A stretch of DNA of 64,000 nt, from the NCBI GenBank assembly GCA_026545765.1, contig CM048841.1, positions 71,856,217 to 71,920,216 of the forward strand. The letters are read 5' to 3'. Source of the DNA: Plantago major. Its lineage: Eukaryota > Streptophyta > Magnoliopsida > Lamiales > Plantaginaceae. Shown one piece after another: positions 33,269-44,495 of this stretch. Position 1 is the stretch's first letter. Each line of letters opens with the position of its first letter. Both the position numbers and the translations under genes were made by a program. The notes beneath the pieces are model-generated. The model searched no databases and was not told where the DNA came from. It saw only the letters and a program-made list of their open reading frames with translations.

Positions 33269-33530
33269 CTCCCTCCGCCCTGTGAATTTGAACCCTTATT
33301 CCTTTTATGTACATCCCACAAATTTAGTCCAGTTACAAAAATAGCAAAAAAGTATACACACTAACTCAACTATCTCTTTTACTTTTTCCATTCTTTATCA
33401 TTATATATCTTACCTCTCATATTTTTTTCATTATTTATCATTTCTCTCCCCAACAACAAACAACAAACAATTGTCTTTCTTAAAAACAGTGCCGAAAAGA
33501 AAATGGTCCAGATTCACGAGACGGAGGGAG
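33269..33530. mobile_element. Stowaway MITE
   Basis: Starts CTCCCTCCGCCCTGTGAATT and ends with inverted ATTCACGAGACGGAGGGAG. TA follows on the right, and the left TA has decayed to TT. The interior has the TTTATCATT/CTCTCATA repeats typical of this family. Confidence 0.85.
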
Positions 33531-34609
33531 TATATGATTTCGCCCCTTCCGAGGTTCATTTCTTGGGTCCGCCCCACTTTTGGATGATGCACATCAACTT
33601 ATGGATCAGATTGGAGAAGTTCATGTCCCTTGTAATTTGATGCAATCAGATTGCAGATCACTTGACAAATGAAATAAGCCTTCGCACTTTTGGATGACAT
33701 GTAGTCTGTACCGATGTTTTTCATTTTAACTGGGACTTGCGCTTGATGTAAGTTAACTTAGATTCTCATACTTTTATTTGTTTGTAACAAATACTATTTA
33801 ACTTCAATATAGAGTACTGGGGTTTCTATATAAAAAAAATCTAGTTTTTCACATATAATTTGAATGGAATTTTTTATGACTTGAGTGTCTTTTTTCGACT
33901 CATAATCTCATATGTGCCTAACTTCTCACTAGCTTGTCACTACTTTCATTCTAAAAACATATAAAAACCAACAATATATAATAAGACCTTATTATTGAGA
34001 TTAAATGCACAATCCCTCTATAAGTTATTAAAACACAAGAATATTAAACACAAAACATAAAATACTAGATACAGACGTCAATTCCATTTTAATTATTTAT
34101 TATCAAATATTACATTCAAATTTGAAATACTGAAGTTCAGCCCCCATATTAAAAAAATTCTAGTAAAATAGACTCATATGTGTTTCAAATGATGTTGGCA
34201 ATGCTTTTTGTTTCTCTATAAGTGAAATCATATTTTATTATAAAAGTATATGAGTAAGTATCCTGATAGACGATCTCTAGATAATTTATCTAGAGACGGA
34301 TTTATATTGTCAAAAAAAGTTATTAATCAAAATACATATGTTCTCAACATTGCTATTTTTTAATATTACAATAATACTTATTTCGTTAACAATATAAACG
34401 TTTTGAATAATAACATATATGATTTTATTTATAACATAAGTCGTTTCTAAATAAGTTATCTAAAATAATTTTTCCATCAAATAAAAGGTGGCGCTTGAAC
34501 AAAACGTGGAGAGAAAATATTAGCGCCATCATGCAGAGCCAATAACTGACGGAAAATAATAGTAGCTGTCTGATGCCTAGCTGCACTAGTACTAGTAGTA
34601 GTAATTCTA
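33531..34609. other. Intergenic, no gene recognised
   Basis: AT-rich sequence with no coding frame above background and no repeat structure that I could define. Confidence 0.5.
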
Positions 34610-35101
34610 TGTTGTATACTCTAATATATTATGTTGAATTTGATTCCAACTGGTAATTCGGATCACGAATTAGGTAGCGATTCGTCCATGAGAGCGACCT
34701 TCAAGTGAATCATTGGCACGATTTAGAAGAATAGAGGAAGAATACTTACAAGAAACGAGAATTCTAGCAAGGTAGGCATGTATTTCGACTGAAAAGTGAT
34801 TTCATAAATATTCAACTGATTAGGGTTAAGCCCTAATGGTCCTATTTATAATTTAAGTAGTCTAAATCTCTAAAAGATATGCTGAAATAATTAAAAGATC
34901 CTAATAAATCTACCCTTCTTATCATCTAGGAAGTATCTAGCAGTTGCCTTCTTCTTCTAGATCTCTGTCCAAAAGAGTATTCTTTAACCTAATTAATAAA
35001 ATACTGGAGATAAAGGTTATTGGGCTTTATGTGTACCTTCAGATCCGCACTAAAGCTCGCTAAGACGAGATCGTGATGGACCGTAAGCAAGGTCCCATCA
35101 T
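34610..35101 (-). mobile_element. Probable solo LTR (about 490 bp)
   Basis: On the minus strand the segment starts TGATGGGACC and ends ...TACAACA, giving TG...CA ends. ATTCTA precedes it (34604-34609) and recurs after it (35102-35107), offset by one base, compatible with a decayed 5-bp target duplication. A TATA box (TTATAAATAGG, minus) lies at about 34845. No internal retrotransposon domain is present. Confidence 0.5.
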
Positions 35102-35766
35102 ATTCTAATATATGTAATCATAAAAAGGTCATTGATGCTACCGGTTTAAAAGTCTGGGACATTTGTCCTACTTGGCTAATATCCGTACTAGAAAAAGACG
35201 TGGCAGAAATGTCCTACCATACGGTCACATTTTGTAATGAACAAGGAGCTAATGTACTACTCTAGCATGATGAATGGAGTTTGTATTTATCCAAAAATAA
35301 ATAAATAAATGGCGCTCACTCCTGACGCCATATGTAACAAGATTGGCAATGGTTTGCAACACGGGTTAGCATATAGTGGCGCTAGAGTTGGGCGCCAACG
35401 CCCATCATGTTCACGGTACTCAACTTGGAAAACACCATCTTTTGTCGAAATCTTCTCTAAATAATGACTTAGAAAACGTATATAAGTGCCTAAATACCTC
35501 AAAATAAACATTTTCATATCATGGGAGCTATTGTTCACTTTTGTTGTCACTCAAGATGTGGCTATTATTCAATTGTGTTTTCACTCATGTTTAATGTCTT
35601 CAACATACAAACAACCCCCACCCCATTATTTTAGTTTACATTCAAAGTGACTCTTTGTTGTAATTATACGAAATATGAAGGCTATGTACTACAAATTTGG
35701 CCCAATAGGGGCTTCACATTTAATTAATCTTAAATTATCCAACATTTAGTATTTTATTGTCCTGCA
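35102..35766. other. Intergenic, no gene recognised
   Basis: The reverse frame at 35550-35287 has no recognised motif. GGCGCC/TGGCGC strings recur at 35311-35400 and also at 34488-34532, suggesting fragments of one unidentified sequence on either side of the LTR. Confidence 0.4.
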
Positions 35767-35775
35767 TTTTTTTTA

Positions 35776-38700
35776 TCAGAAAAATTCATCTTTCATAGAA
35801 TCAGAATAAGGATCTATTACAGTTTCGCCATCAGCATCTACGTAGATATTACGCAACAAGGAATGGGCGATACTATTACTAAGTCTAGGAATAAAGTTAA
35901 ACGACAAACTCTCAAAAGACTGACTCAAAATACGAATAAAATCTATGTAAACTCCAGCATTGGAAAGACAAGGGGCAGTCGATTGACAGTGTTGGATCAC
36001 TGTTATACAATCCCCCTCAACAATGGCGTTATGTTCTTGGAGCTTAAGTGCAAATTGTGTAGCCAATGTTGCAGCCATAGCTTCAGCAAGTTCTGGTTCC
36101 TGGATAAAAGGTACTTTCCTCCTGCACCAAGTGATTATGTCTCCGTTGTTGTTGCGTGCTACCACACCTAAACCAGGAAAAGGCGGATCATAGCTGATCG
36201 AGACATCAAAGTTCACTTTCAATACGCCTGGGGGTGGTGGACTCCATGTCGTTGCAGTGCTGTCTGGTGGGCGAGAATGGTCAAAAGGATGTTGAGCAGC
36301 CCGGGATTCTTGGAGATAGGCAGTAACAAATTGTATAGTGCCAGCCGGTTCCCTCCGTTTAGCTTCGTGAACCACCTGATTCCTGTTATACCAGATGCTC
36401 CAGCAGTTACAGAGAAACAACTCGAAGTCTTTGCGCAAGGCCTTGTGTTTAACAGAGACGAACCAGTCCCAAATATTCCTTGAACCTGAATCAAGAATCG
36501 CATTAGAAATAGGTGAGATAGCCCAAGTAACTCGAGCCAAGTGGCAATCCCGAAATAAATGAAGGACAGACTCATCCCCAAACGCGCAAACAGGGCAATT
36601 AGAATCAGTAACAAGATGTCTACGTCGCAAGGAAGGAAGAACAGGCAGTGCATTTTTCAATAAACGCCAAGCGAAATTTTTTATCTTGCTTGGGAGTTTG
36701 GTTTTCCAAATAAAATCCCAGCTCGCCCTCTCCAGATTACTGCTAGTTCCTAACATCGCCGCCTGGTTTGCATAAAGCATCTGCATGACCAAGTAGTACA
36801 CTGACTTCACCGAGTAAAACCCCTGGTTTGTATAGTGCCATACCCTTACATCAGGAACAGTACTCCCAATCAGCGGAATACGAAGGATGGCTTCCATATC
36901 CTGTTCCCACAATAACTTATTCAATAAATCAACATCCCAAGAGAAATTAGAGTGATCAATCACATCAGAAACCATTAGATCCTCCAAACCATGAATTTTT
37001 GGGGTAATAGGTCGCAATAAATTATCACGAGGCAACCAATTATCATTCCACACATTAACATTCTCGCCATTCCCAATTCTCCACCTAAAACCCTTTCGCA
37101 TCATTTCCAAAGAACCACATATACTCTTCCAAGTATATGAAGAATTAGGCTTAGCAATAGCGTCAAGAACATCCCCACTAGGAAAGTATTTTGCACGAAA
37201 CACCCTACTAAGAAGTGAGTTGGGAAAATGAATAATCCACCACACTTGCTTTCCTAACATCGCAATATTAAAAGAACGAAGGTCACAGAATCCCATACCC
37301 CCATCTCTCTTACTCTCACACATAGAATCCCACTTCACCCAATGGATCTTCCTACTAGTTCCTTAGCAACAGTGGAGTCGATTTCTTGTAAAAGGTAGTC
37401 CGGGAGTTTAAAACAACTCATAACATAGGCGGGAATCGATTGGAGGACAACTTTGATTAAAATTTCTTTCCCACCCTTAGAAAGAGACTTTTCCCCGAAA
37501 CCCTGAGTTTTCTCCCACACCCTCTCTCTAAGCCAACTAAACACCTCTTTCTTAGATATACCCATATCGGTAGGAAGCCCAACATATTTCTCATGTTTAT
37601 CAACAACTCTCACCCAAAGCGTACTCGTTACCTCCTCCACCCTCGCACTAGAGGTATTGCGACTAAACACCACAGCACTTTTATCCCATTAATTTCTTGA
37701 CCAAAAGCCAAACTATACTTCCATAAGATATCACAAATTTCAGCAGCAGAAGTAGCAGTAGCATTACAGAAGATGAAAGTATCATCAGCAAAAAGCAAAT
37801 GGGAGATCCGTGGTGCTGTAGGGGATACCTCAACCCCCTTCAGTACCTCTCCCGCATCTGCATCACGTAAGAGAGCAGAAAAAGCTTCTGCAACAAATAA
37901 GAATAAATATGGAGAGAGGGGATCCCCTTGTCGAATCCCCCTCTCTGGCTGGATTGGGTCAAGAATGTGGCCATTCAACGACACAGAATAAGTCACAGAA
38001 CGGACACACAACACAATCAACTGAACAAAAGAGTTATCAAAACCTAACTTCAGAAGCACACTCTCAAGGAAAAGCCATTCAACTCTATCATACGCTTTAC
38101 TCATATCTAGTTTTAAAGCCATAAAATATTCTTTGCCCTTGGTTTTTTGTTTAATAAAATGATTTATCTCGTAGGCAACCAAAACATTATCGGTGATAAG
38201 ACGATTAGGCACAAACGCAGATTGGGTTTCAGAGATTAAAGTGTGCATATGGGGTTTGAGTCTATTAGTAATAGCCTTGGTGGCTATTTTAAACATCACA
38301 TTACTCAAAATGATGGGTCGGAACTGGGTGATCATCTCAGGTGCTTGGCATTTAGAAATCAAAACTATATGAGTAAAATTAAGTTGAAAATCAAGGTGAC
38401 GGTCATTCAAGAGCAGCAAAGCACAATCAATCACATTAGCGCTAACAATGTTCCAGAATCTTTGGTAGAAAAGAGCAGGAAGGCCATCAGGACCAGGAGA
38501 TTTTAAGAGGTACATGTCAAAGAGTGCGATTTTTACCTCGTCTGGAGTAAATACTCGACAGAGATCTCTGTTCATAGCTTCATCAACTCGAACACCCATA
38601 GTCCGCAGCACTGCATCAATTTCATCCGGTTGAGGGGATCTGGAAGTAAAGATTCCACTGAAGTACTGAGTAACTATCATCCCCATTCCATCCATATCTT

Positions 38701-39834
38701 CCCTCCAATTCCCATCAGTATCACGCAGCCCCGAGATCTCATTTTTCTTGGCGCGCCTGGAGGGTTGGGCGTGGAAGAATCGGGTGTTACGATCACCCTC
38801 TTTCAACCACTGAATTCGTGATCTCTGATGCCACATAGCTTCTTCCTTATCACGTTCCTTCTCCAGTTCAGCTTTCACTCGCTGTTTCACCGCCTCTGTG
38901 TTGGTCTGACCAAATAGGCTCTCTAACTCCTTTTGCAGATCACGAATTCTGGTATTAACATTACCAAACTGATTTTTATTCCAATGGGCCAGCCCAATCC
39001 TGCAATTGTCCACATTCTCCAAAAAGCCCAAATCATTATCCCAATTGTCCCTAACAACTTGTGCACAACTCTCTGTTTTCAGCCACATAGACTCGAATCG
39101 GAATTGACGTCTCGGTTTATTATTTCTCCTGCTCACACAGTCAGTTTCAGAAGCAAAGGCATGTGGTCCGAATCCGATGTAAACAAATGTGATACTTCGG
39201 CCAACAGAAACAAATTTCTCCATCCCGCATTTGCTACCATTCTATCCAAACGACACTTAATCGTACCCGGGGCATCATGATTGTTAGACCAAATGAACGG
39301 GTACCCCTTAAAACCAATATCCATTAGCCCCGTATAATTTAAAGTGTCACGAAAATCCCGTAGTCTCCACTCCGGTACTAGATTACCCCCCGACATCTCA
39401 TCATTCGCTACAACTTCATTAAAATCCCCCATACAAATCCAATCTCGAGTAGAGACCTCACTCAAACGACGAAGAAGATTCCAAGTAGCCTTGCGTCGAC
39501 TATGATCTGGTTCTCCATAGAAACCCGTCACACGCCAAGTAAAAGCTTGACCACTCAACACCACACTAGCATCAATATGGTGTTTTGAAAAACTCTGAAA
39601 CGTAACACAAGACTCTTTATCCCATAATAATGCTAAACCACCCGAAAAACCAATTGAAGCAACTCCTAAACCAAAATAATTTAACTTCTGCTCAACCAAA
39701 TCAATCCCATGAGCTCCCAATCGAGTGTCCATAAGAAATATTAGGTTGGGGCGAAATTGGCGAACAAAATCACCAAGGGCTCGAACTGTCCAAGGTTTCC
39801 CCAATCCCTGACAGTTCCAAGATAAACAACTCAT
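35776..39834 (-). pseudogene. LINE ORF2: endonuclease, reverse transcriptase, RNase H (broken)
   Basis: Endonuclease from 39834: MSCLSWNCQGLGKPWTVRAL, LIFLMDTRLG, WICMGDFNEVVANDEMSGG, FIWSNNHDAPGTIKCRLDRM. Frameshift near 39140. RT: KSPGPDGLPALFYQRFW, FRPIILSNVMFKIATKAI, LDMSKAYDRVEWLFLESVLL, GIRQGDPLSPYLFLFVAEAF and the active-site LLFADDTFIF. Further breaks occur near 37680 and 37340. zf-RVT: WKTKLPSKIKNFAWRLLKN. RNase H: LKVNFDVSISYDPPFPG, AEAMAATLATQFALKL, NAIVEGDCITVIQHC, with all acidic residues visible. The product would be the target-primed reverse transcription enzyme. Confidence 0.92.
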
Positions 39835-40189
39835 TGGGATAGGCGGGGTTGCGTAGCAACTTCCGCCTCTGGTAGTGATACGACAATGTCGTTAGTGGTT
39901 CTGGCTCTTTTAAATTCACCAATGAGTGTACTGCTCGCATTTCCTTTGCGTATGTTTGTTCGATTCTTAGGTCCATGCTCCCTGATAGAAGTGTCAGTTT
40001 CGGCTGGGCGATCTCGTTTTTTGGTTGGGAGAGTAGGATTAGTAGTAGGGGTGAGGGACGAAGTGGGCTGTGGGTAGGTTATTGGGCTAATTAAATTTGG
40101 AGAGGAAGAGGGGTTGAAAGGAGGGTGGGTTCCAAAGACGAATTGGGCTGGGGAAGGTTGTATATTGGGCCTAGGAATAGTTGGGCTGG

Positions 40190-41238
40190 TCACATGTGTG
40201 GTCCTGGTAGCAAAATGGGTCGGGTGTGAGGCATAAATTGGGTAAGGGGATCATTGACAGTATCCGAATGGTTAGGGATTTTTGGGAGGATATTCGGAAC
40301 TGGTGGGGAAAGATTGGGAGTTATTTGAGTTATAGGACTTACCAAGATTAGGATCAAGATTAGCGGACAAATGATAGAGTATGGATTCCTTTCCTTTTCC
40401 AGACACCGTAATAGGTGATGTGCCAAGAATACCCTTTCCTCCGTTCACATTTTCCGGTGCACCTGTTTGTTTTCCGGCGTTCTGGATGTTCCTTACAAAG
40501 TTACGAGGTGATTTTGAGCTTGACCCTCCAATGTGCTTAGTATCTTGATAACTCGGACGTGCTCGTAACCAATCACCATATGAAAGTTTATCCTCATCAA
40601 TCCTATCACTCTTGTCAAGGAGATCAATACAATCAGGGTAGTCCTTGACTAGATGACCTAATAGACCACAGTAGTAGCAGAAGTTGGAAAACTTCTCATA
40701 GGCCAATGACACTTGAATATTTCGTCGATGTGGACCTTCAATGTTGAGAACTCGAAGAAGTGGTTTGGTAATGTCAATAGTAACCCGAATCCTCATGATT
40801 TACCCCTGATGTCCTTTGTTTGCCTCGCCATCAAAATCCATAAAGGTCCCAATCGCATTCCCAATTAATTCCGCAATCTTCCGATGAATAAGAGAAAATG
40901 GTAAACCGAAACTTGAACATGGAAGTCACTGGCGTTCAAGTTGACGGATTCAGAAATTCCCCTTTGCCTATTCGCCTCACATATTCAAACTGAAACAATA
41001 GCCGATCATCACCGATTCTCGTAAGCGTAACCCTTCTAAATGCACCCCAACTCCCTATCAGTGTACGTTCAAGGGCGTCAAAGTGCACAGCTTTCCTTGA
41101 CAGTACCCTCCCAACCACAGCCAGGTTAAAATCGATATCATTGCTACTCCAGAGATCATCCAGTAGTTTGACAGATTGTTCCTCTTCATCAGTCGGCCGT
41201 AGTTGTCTCCCCATACCTTGCAACAAATCAGACTCCAT
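40190..41238 (-). pseudogene. LINE ORF1 (nucleic-acid-binding, broken)
   Basis: ATG at 41238. The N-terminal block reads VKLLDDLWSSNDIDFNLAVV and VLSRKAVHFDALERTLIGSW, typical of the DUF4283 domain of plant L1 ORF1. After a frame break near 40940 come IDITKPLLRVLNIEGPHR and the knuckle FCYYCGLLGHLVKDYPDC, where the last Cys of CX2CX4HX4C appears as Tyr followed by a shifted Cys. The C terminus is Pro/Ser/Asn-rich. It would coat LINE RNA. Confidence 0.8.
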
Positions 41239-41300
41239 GATTAGAGAACGAGTGAGAAACGACGCAGTGCAGAGACTATGGGGTTGTTGTCAATGGGCAA

Positions 41301-41841
41301 TCACACAGACTCGCAAGTAAGTACTGCAGAAAAGATAAAGCACAACCAAGCACACAAGGATTAAGAAAGGAAAAAGACAAGAAAATCGAAGTATCAAACT
41401 GAATAAATAAGGTTGCCTAAAGAGAATATTTTAGAATTTTGAATTTTAAATAAACAAAAGGACAAAGAAACAAGATACGAGAGCCACGCAATCAAGATAA
41501 TCAAACAACTTTTCCTGTCACACCTTTTATGGAGGTGAAGAAAAGAAGACAAGGGGGTAGCAATAAGAGATGACCCAATCTCCATCCAGATGAAGAAAAC
41601 TCTCATGAACGAGAGAAATTTAGAGAACATTTTAACAACACTCTTTAAATATGCATGAAACCGCACGAGTTGTAAAAATATGCACCGAAATTCTTAATTC
41701 CTTACTTTTGAAAGTTATATACCGAAAGTGCAGTTGAGAAAGAACCCACTCTCTTTGTATATATAATTATAATCATAATGGAAGTAGTTCAAGAGAAAAT
41801 TAAAGAAAAGAGAAGAGAATACACAATATGACTAATACTAA
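41301..41841. other. Intergenic, possible LINE 5' UTR
   Basis: No supported gene. The minus-strand frame 41666-41394 has no recognised domain. The part nearest 41300 may be the LINE 5' UTR. Confidence 0.4.
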
Positions 41842-42547
41842 GATTGTGTCCAACGGGCGTTTGATGGCGTTTGAAAAAATGCCATCAAACGCCAACAACC
41901 TGCCCCAGCCATCGTTTGATGGCAAACTCCATCAAACGCGTCTGAAATTTTCAAACGCGTTTGATGGAGTTGAAACCCAATTTTGTATTTTTTTTTTAAT
42001 TTTTTAGTTTCATTTTGCTTTCCTTTGTTTCTCTTTTATTTTATTTTGTTTGTTTTCTTTCCTCCTTTTTCATTCTATTTCACATTTTATTTTCTTTCCA
42101 TTTTCGTTTGTAGTATTTATTTTTACATTTCATATATTTTAAAACTGGTAAATTATATATAGAACACTAATGGTATAACAAATACAAGGATCACCTAGAA
42201 AAGGCGGCCGAAGAGGACGAGAAGTAGTATCTTAATTTCATTAAGTGTTTTAATTTTATGTAATGTAATCTTTCATCTCAAGTATTGTAATATTTTTATT
42301 AAGTATTGCAATTTTTCAATTTTTCATGTTATTTTAATTAATTAACGAAATTTAAAATAAATATAAAGTAATTATGAAGTTTTAAAAGAAATGAAAAAAA
42401 TAGTTTAGTTTAAAAAGAAATGAGAAAAGAAAATGAAAAAGTGAGTATGATAGAATTTGAGGGTCGGGGATGAAGAGTTTGGTTGGATTTGTTGTTAGTG
42501 GAATGGTGACGTGACAATTTGATAGAGTTTGATGGTTGGAGATAGTC
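41842..42547. mobile_element. PIF/Harbinger (Tourist-like) MITE
   Basis: The ends are GATTGTGTCCAAC and, in reverse complement, GACTATCTCCAAC, flanked by TAA on both sides (41839-41841, 42548-42550), the Harbinger target duplication. Near the left end the motif GCGTTTGATGG is repeated in both orientations (41858-41968), giving nested hairpins. About 706 bp, non-coding. Confidence 0.8.
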
Positions 42548-42555
42548 TAATACAC

Positions 42556-43424
42556 GGGGATGGCTAACTTTAGTACTGTCGAATTGTACTAATGTTAGTA
42601 CTACGATTTAAACCATGGGATCAATTCAAGATTGAATCTCAACCCTTCATTTTTTATTAATGCGACATGGCGTCACACTGTCGCATCTTGTCGCATAATA
42701 ATTAAAAATATTATAACGACAAATTACTTAACATCCCATATGTTTTAAACTTAACAAAATATACCCAAAAAAAGTTTAAAACAAACCCTACATTATTCAA
42801 AAATTAACAAAACCCCAAAGAAATAAAAATTAATAATAAAATTTTTGACCGGAGCTCCGGCCGAAGGAAGCTGGAACAGTCGGAGCTCTGTTGAGCTTCC
42901 ATAGAGTTCGACCAAGGAAGCTGCTCGAGCTTCCATGGTTCAAATCTGTAGATTTGTTCGAACTCCATGGAAGCTCGAGCTTCCGTGGAGTTCGACCATG
43001 GAAGCTCGCTTCCATGGTACAAATCTATACCAGATCTGTTTGAACTCCATGGAAGCAGCTTTCATGGAGTTCGACCATGGAAGCTCGCTCGAGCTTCCAT
43101 GGATGAAACAGTGTGCTTCCATGGAGCTTCGAGCTCCATGGAGGCTCAAGCTTTGTGCTTCCATTGAAGCATTTTTCGAAAAAAAAATTTAAAAAAATTC
43201 TGGTGACCGGAGCTCCGGACACCATGGTGGTGGTGGTGGAAGAAAGAGACATTAAGATTTAAAATGTAAATTTCATATTTACGAAGTGAGTTTTGCAATT
43301 GTGTGTAATTTGTATTTCTAAAATTATTTAAATTATTAAATCTTTTTATAAATTAATTTTTAATTGTTTGATTATGCCACTTATTAGATTTGTAATGGTG
43401 TACTACTTATTACGTAATTAGCTC
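42556..43424. mobile_element. MULE-type MITE with palindromic core
   Basis: The left end has TGGCTAACTTTAGTACTG, and the right end in reverse complement begins GGAGCTAATTACGTAATAAG. The 9-bp flanks CTAATACAC (42547-42555) and CTAATGCAC (43425-43433) differ at one base. Related to 13391-14145. It abuts the Harbinger MITE, whose TAA lies within the left flank. Core palindromes at 42850-43220. Confidence 0.68.
42850..43220. repeat. Cluster of GCTTCCATGGAAGC palindromes
   Basis: More than ten copies of AGCTTCCATGG / CCATGGAAGCT, often joined through CTCGAG and separated by AGTTCGACC / GTTCGAACTCC and CAAATCT units, bounded on both sides by GACCGGAGCTCCGG. All open frames on either strand between 42804 and 43252 are generated by this repeat. 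Confidence 0.88.
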
Positions 43425-43535
43425 CTAATGCACAGCAAATTTTAACTTGAATGAGTTGCTCCAAATTCCAGCTAGACTAGTCGGTTGTATACGCAAAAAA
43501 ATGACGTGAAGGTACACGAAAGGTTTATTCTTTGA

Positions 43536-43543
43536 GAATATAC
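43536..43543 (+). promoter_or_regulatory. Candidate P1BS (PHR1-binding) site
   Basis: GAATATAC fits the P1BS consensus GNATATNC and lies about 120 bp upstream of the MIR827-like hairpin. MIR827 genes are known to be induced by phosphate starvation through PHR1-type factors. An 8-base degenerate match is weak alone and gains weight from location. Confidence 0.5.
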
Positions 43544-43602
43544 CTCCTTCTCCATGTGGATATATATATTCTGGGCCTTGGATATATACAATACCCCATG
43601 GC

Positions 43603-43624
43603 CATATATATATATATATATAAT
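43603..43624 (+). promoter_or_regulatory. TATA-rich segment before the MIR827-like hairpin
   Basis: CATATATATATATATATATAA lies about 40-50 bp before the hairpin base, where a TATA box for a short primary transcript could sit. It could also be a simple microsatellite. Confidence 0.4.
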
Positions 43625-43664
43625 TTTGAGTGTGATATATTTTTCATCTAAATTTATAGAGAAA

Positions 43665-43785
43665 TTTGCAGCCAAGAATGTATTTGTTGATGGTCATCTA
43701 ATCATGAAATTCTTTTGCAAGATATATGCAGTTAAGTTATGTCTTGGCTAGATGATCATCAACAAACATGTTCTTAGCAGCTTAG
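43665..43785 (+). ncRNA. MIR827: MIR827-like microRNA precursor hairpin
   Basis: The 5' arm contains TTTGTTGATGGTCATCTAAT (43683-43702) and the 3' arm CTAGATGATCATCAACAAAC (43748-43767). Placed as 21-mers at 43683-43703 and 43748-43768 they form a duplex with two-base 3' overhangs, one G-U wobble and one terminal mismatch. Pairing extends outward (GCAGCCAAGAATGTA / the inverse of ATGTTCTTAGCAGC). The 3' arm matches the known miR827 sequence (TTAGATGACCATCAACAAAC in Arabidopsis, from memory) at 18 of 20 positions, and the 5' arm is the expected star strand. I favour the plus strand from the TATA-rich segment and P1BS upstream. The minus-strand hairpin would also carry a canonical-looking miR827 on its 3' arm. 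Known role: repression of SPX-domain genes (NLA, PHT5/SPX-MFS) in phosphate homeostasis. Confidence 0.85.
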
Positions 43786-43931
43786 CCTGGCTTGCATCTT
43801 TTTTCTTCTTTCTTGGTAGCCTTCAAATGCTAGTATGCTACACTGTTAGATTAGCTCTATTTCTATGGGGTTTTAGATCCTAGGTGCTACCACGCCACAC
43901 TGTAGCATACTAGCAGTGGACTCCACAAGCT

Positions 43932-44495
43932 AAAATGATGGTGTTACGAATTCACATCGTAACGAAGTCAAAGTGGAAGTCAATTTAGAAGATGGCTTTT
44001 GGATCTAGGTTTTAATATTGTTTTTATTATTATTTAGATATTATTGTTTATTTTTAGTAGATAGATATGTTTAGATTCTATGCTTAGAAGTTAAGCCACT
44101 TAGTTAGGATGGAGTTTATGAGTATGGTAACTCTACATAGCTAAGTAAATGATATTCCTAGCATATGCTTTATGGGCTAGAGCATATTAGTCATTGTAGA
44201 ATTATAAATACACCACTTTCATTATATGATATCGAAATTATGAGTTTATAGTAGAACAAAGTGTTCTTTGGCAGATGCCTAGAGTAGATATTCTGAGTAC
44301 TTAAGTGTACCCTAGGTTAATCTTGTAGACGTCTCTTATGTTTCAAGAAGTCTCGTGGATAGGTAGTCATCGTATTCTTGTGTATTGGCTGACCTACTCC
44401 GTATGAGGATATACGAATTGCTTGTGCTTTTTATCATTGTGATCGTATAGATCTAGAGTTATCTAGTAGAATACTTAACCTGGTGTTCTAAGCCT
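43932..44495 (+). mobile_element. Possible copia LTR and PBS relic
   Basis: Begins TGTTACGAATTCACATCG, contains a TATA box (ATTATAAATACACC, about 44204) and is followed near 44482 by TGGTGTTCTAAGCC, a degenerate version of the initiator-tRNA PBS. No internal coding region follows and no target duplication was found. Low confidence. Confidence 0.35.

Larger units (their letters stand above)
35767..41300 (-). mobile_element. L1-type LINE, nearly full length, frame-broken
   Basis: The minus strand holds ORF1 (DUF4283-like domain plus zinc knuckle), then ORF2 with endonuclease, reverse transcriptase, zf-RVT and RNase H, and a short A run (35767-35774 as T on the plus strand) after the 3' end. 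At least four frameshifts separate the readable blocks, so it cannot transpose by itself. The 5' limit (5' UTR) is not defined; a target duplication was not found by eye. Confidence 0.9.

Noticed and set aside
35863..39280. Several plus-strand open frames
   Set aside because: Antisense shadows of LINE ORF2.
42804..43252. Six overlapping open frames on both strands
   Set aside because: Created by CTTCCATGGAAG palindromes; symmetric translations such as SFHG and LPWSS show repeat origin.
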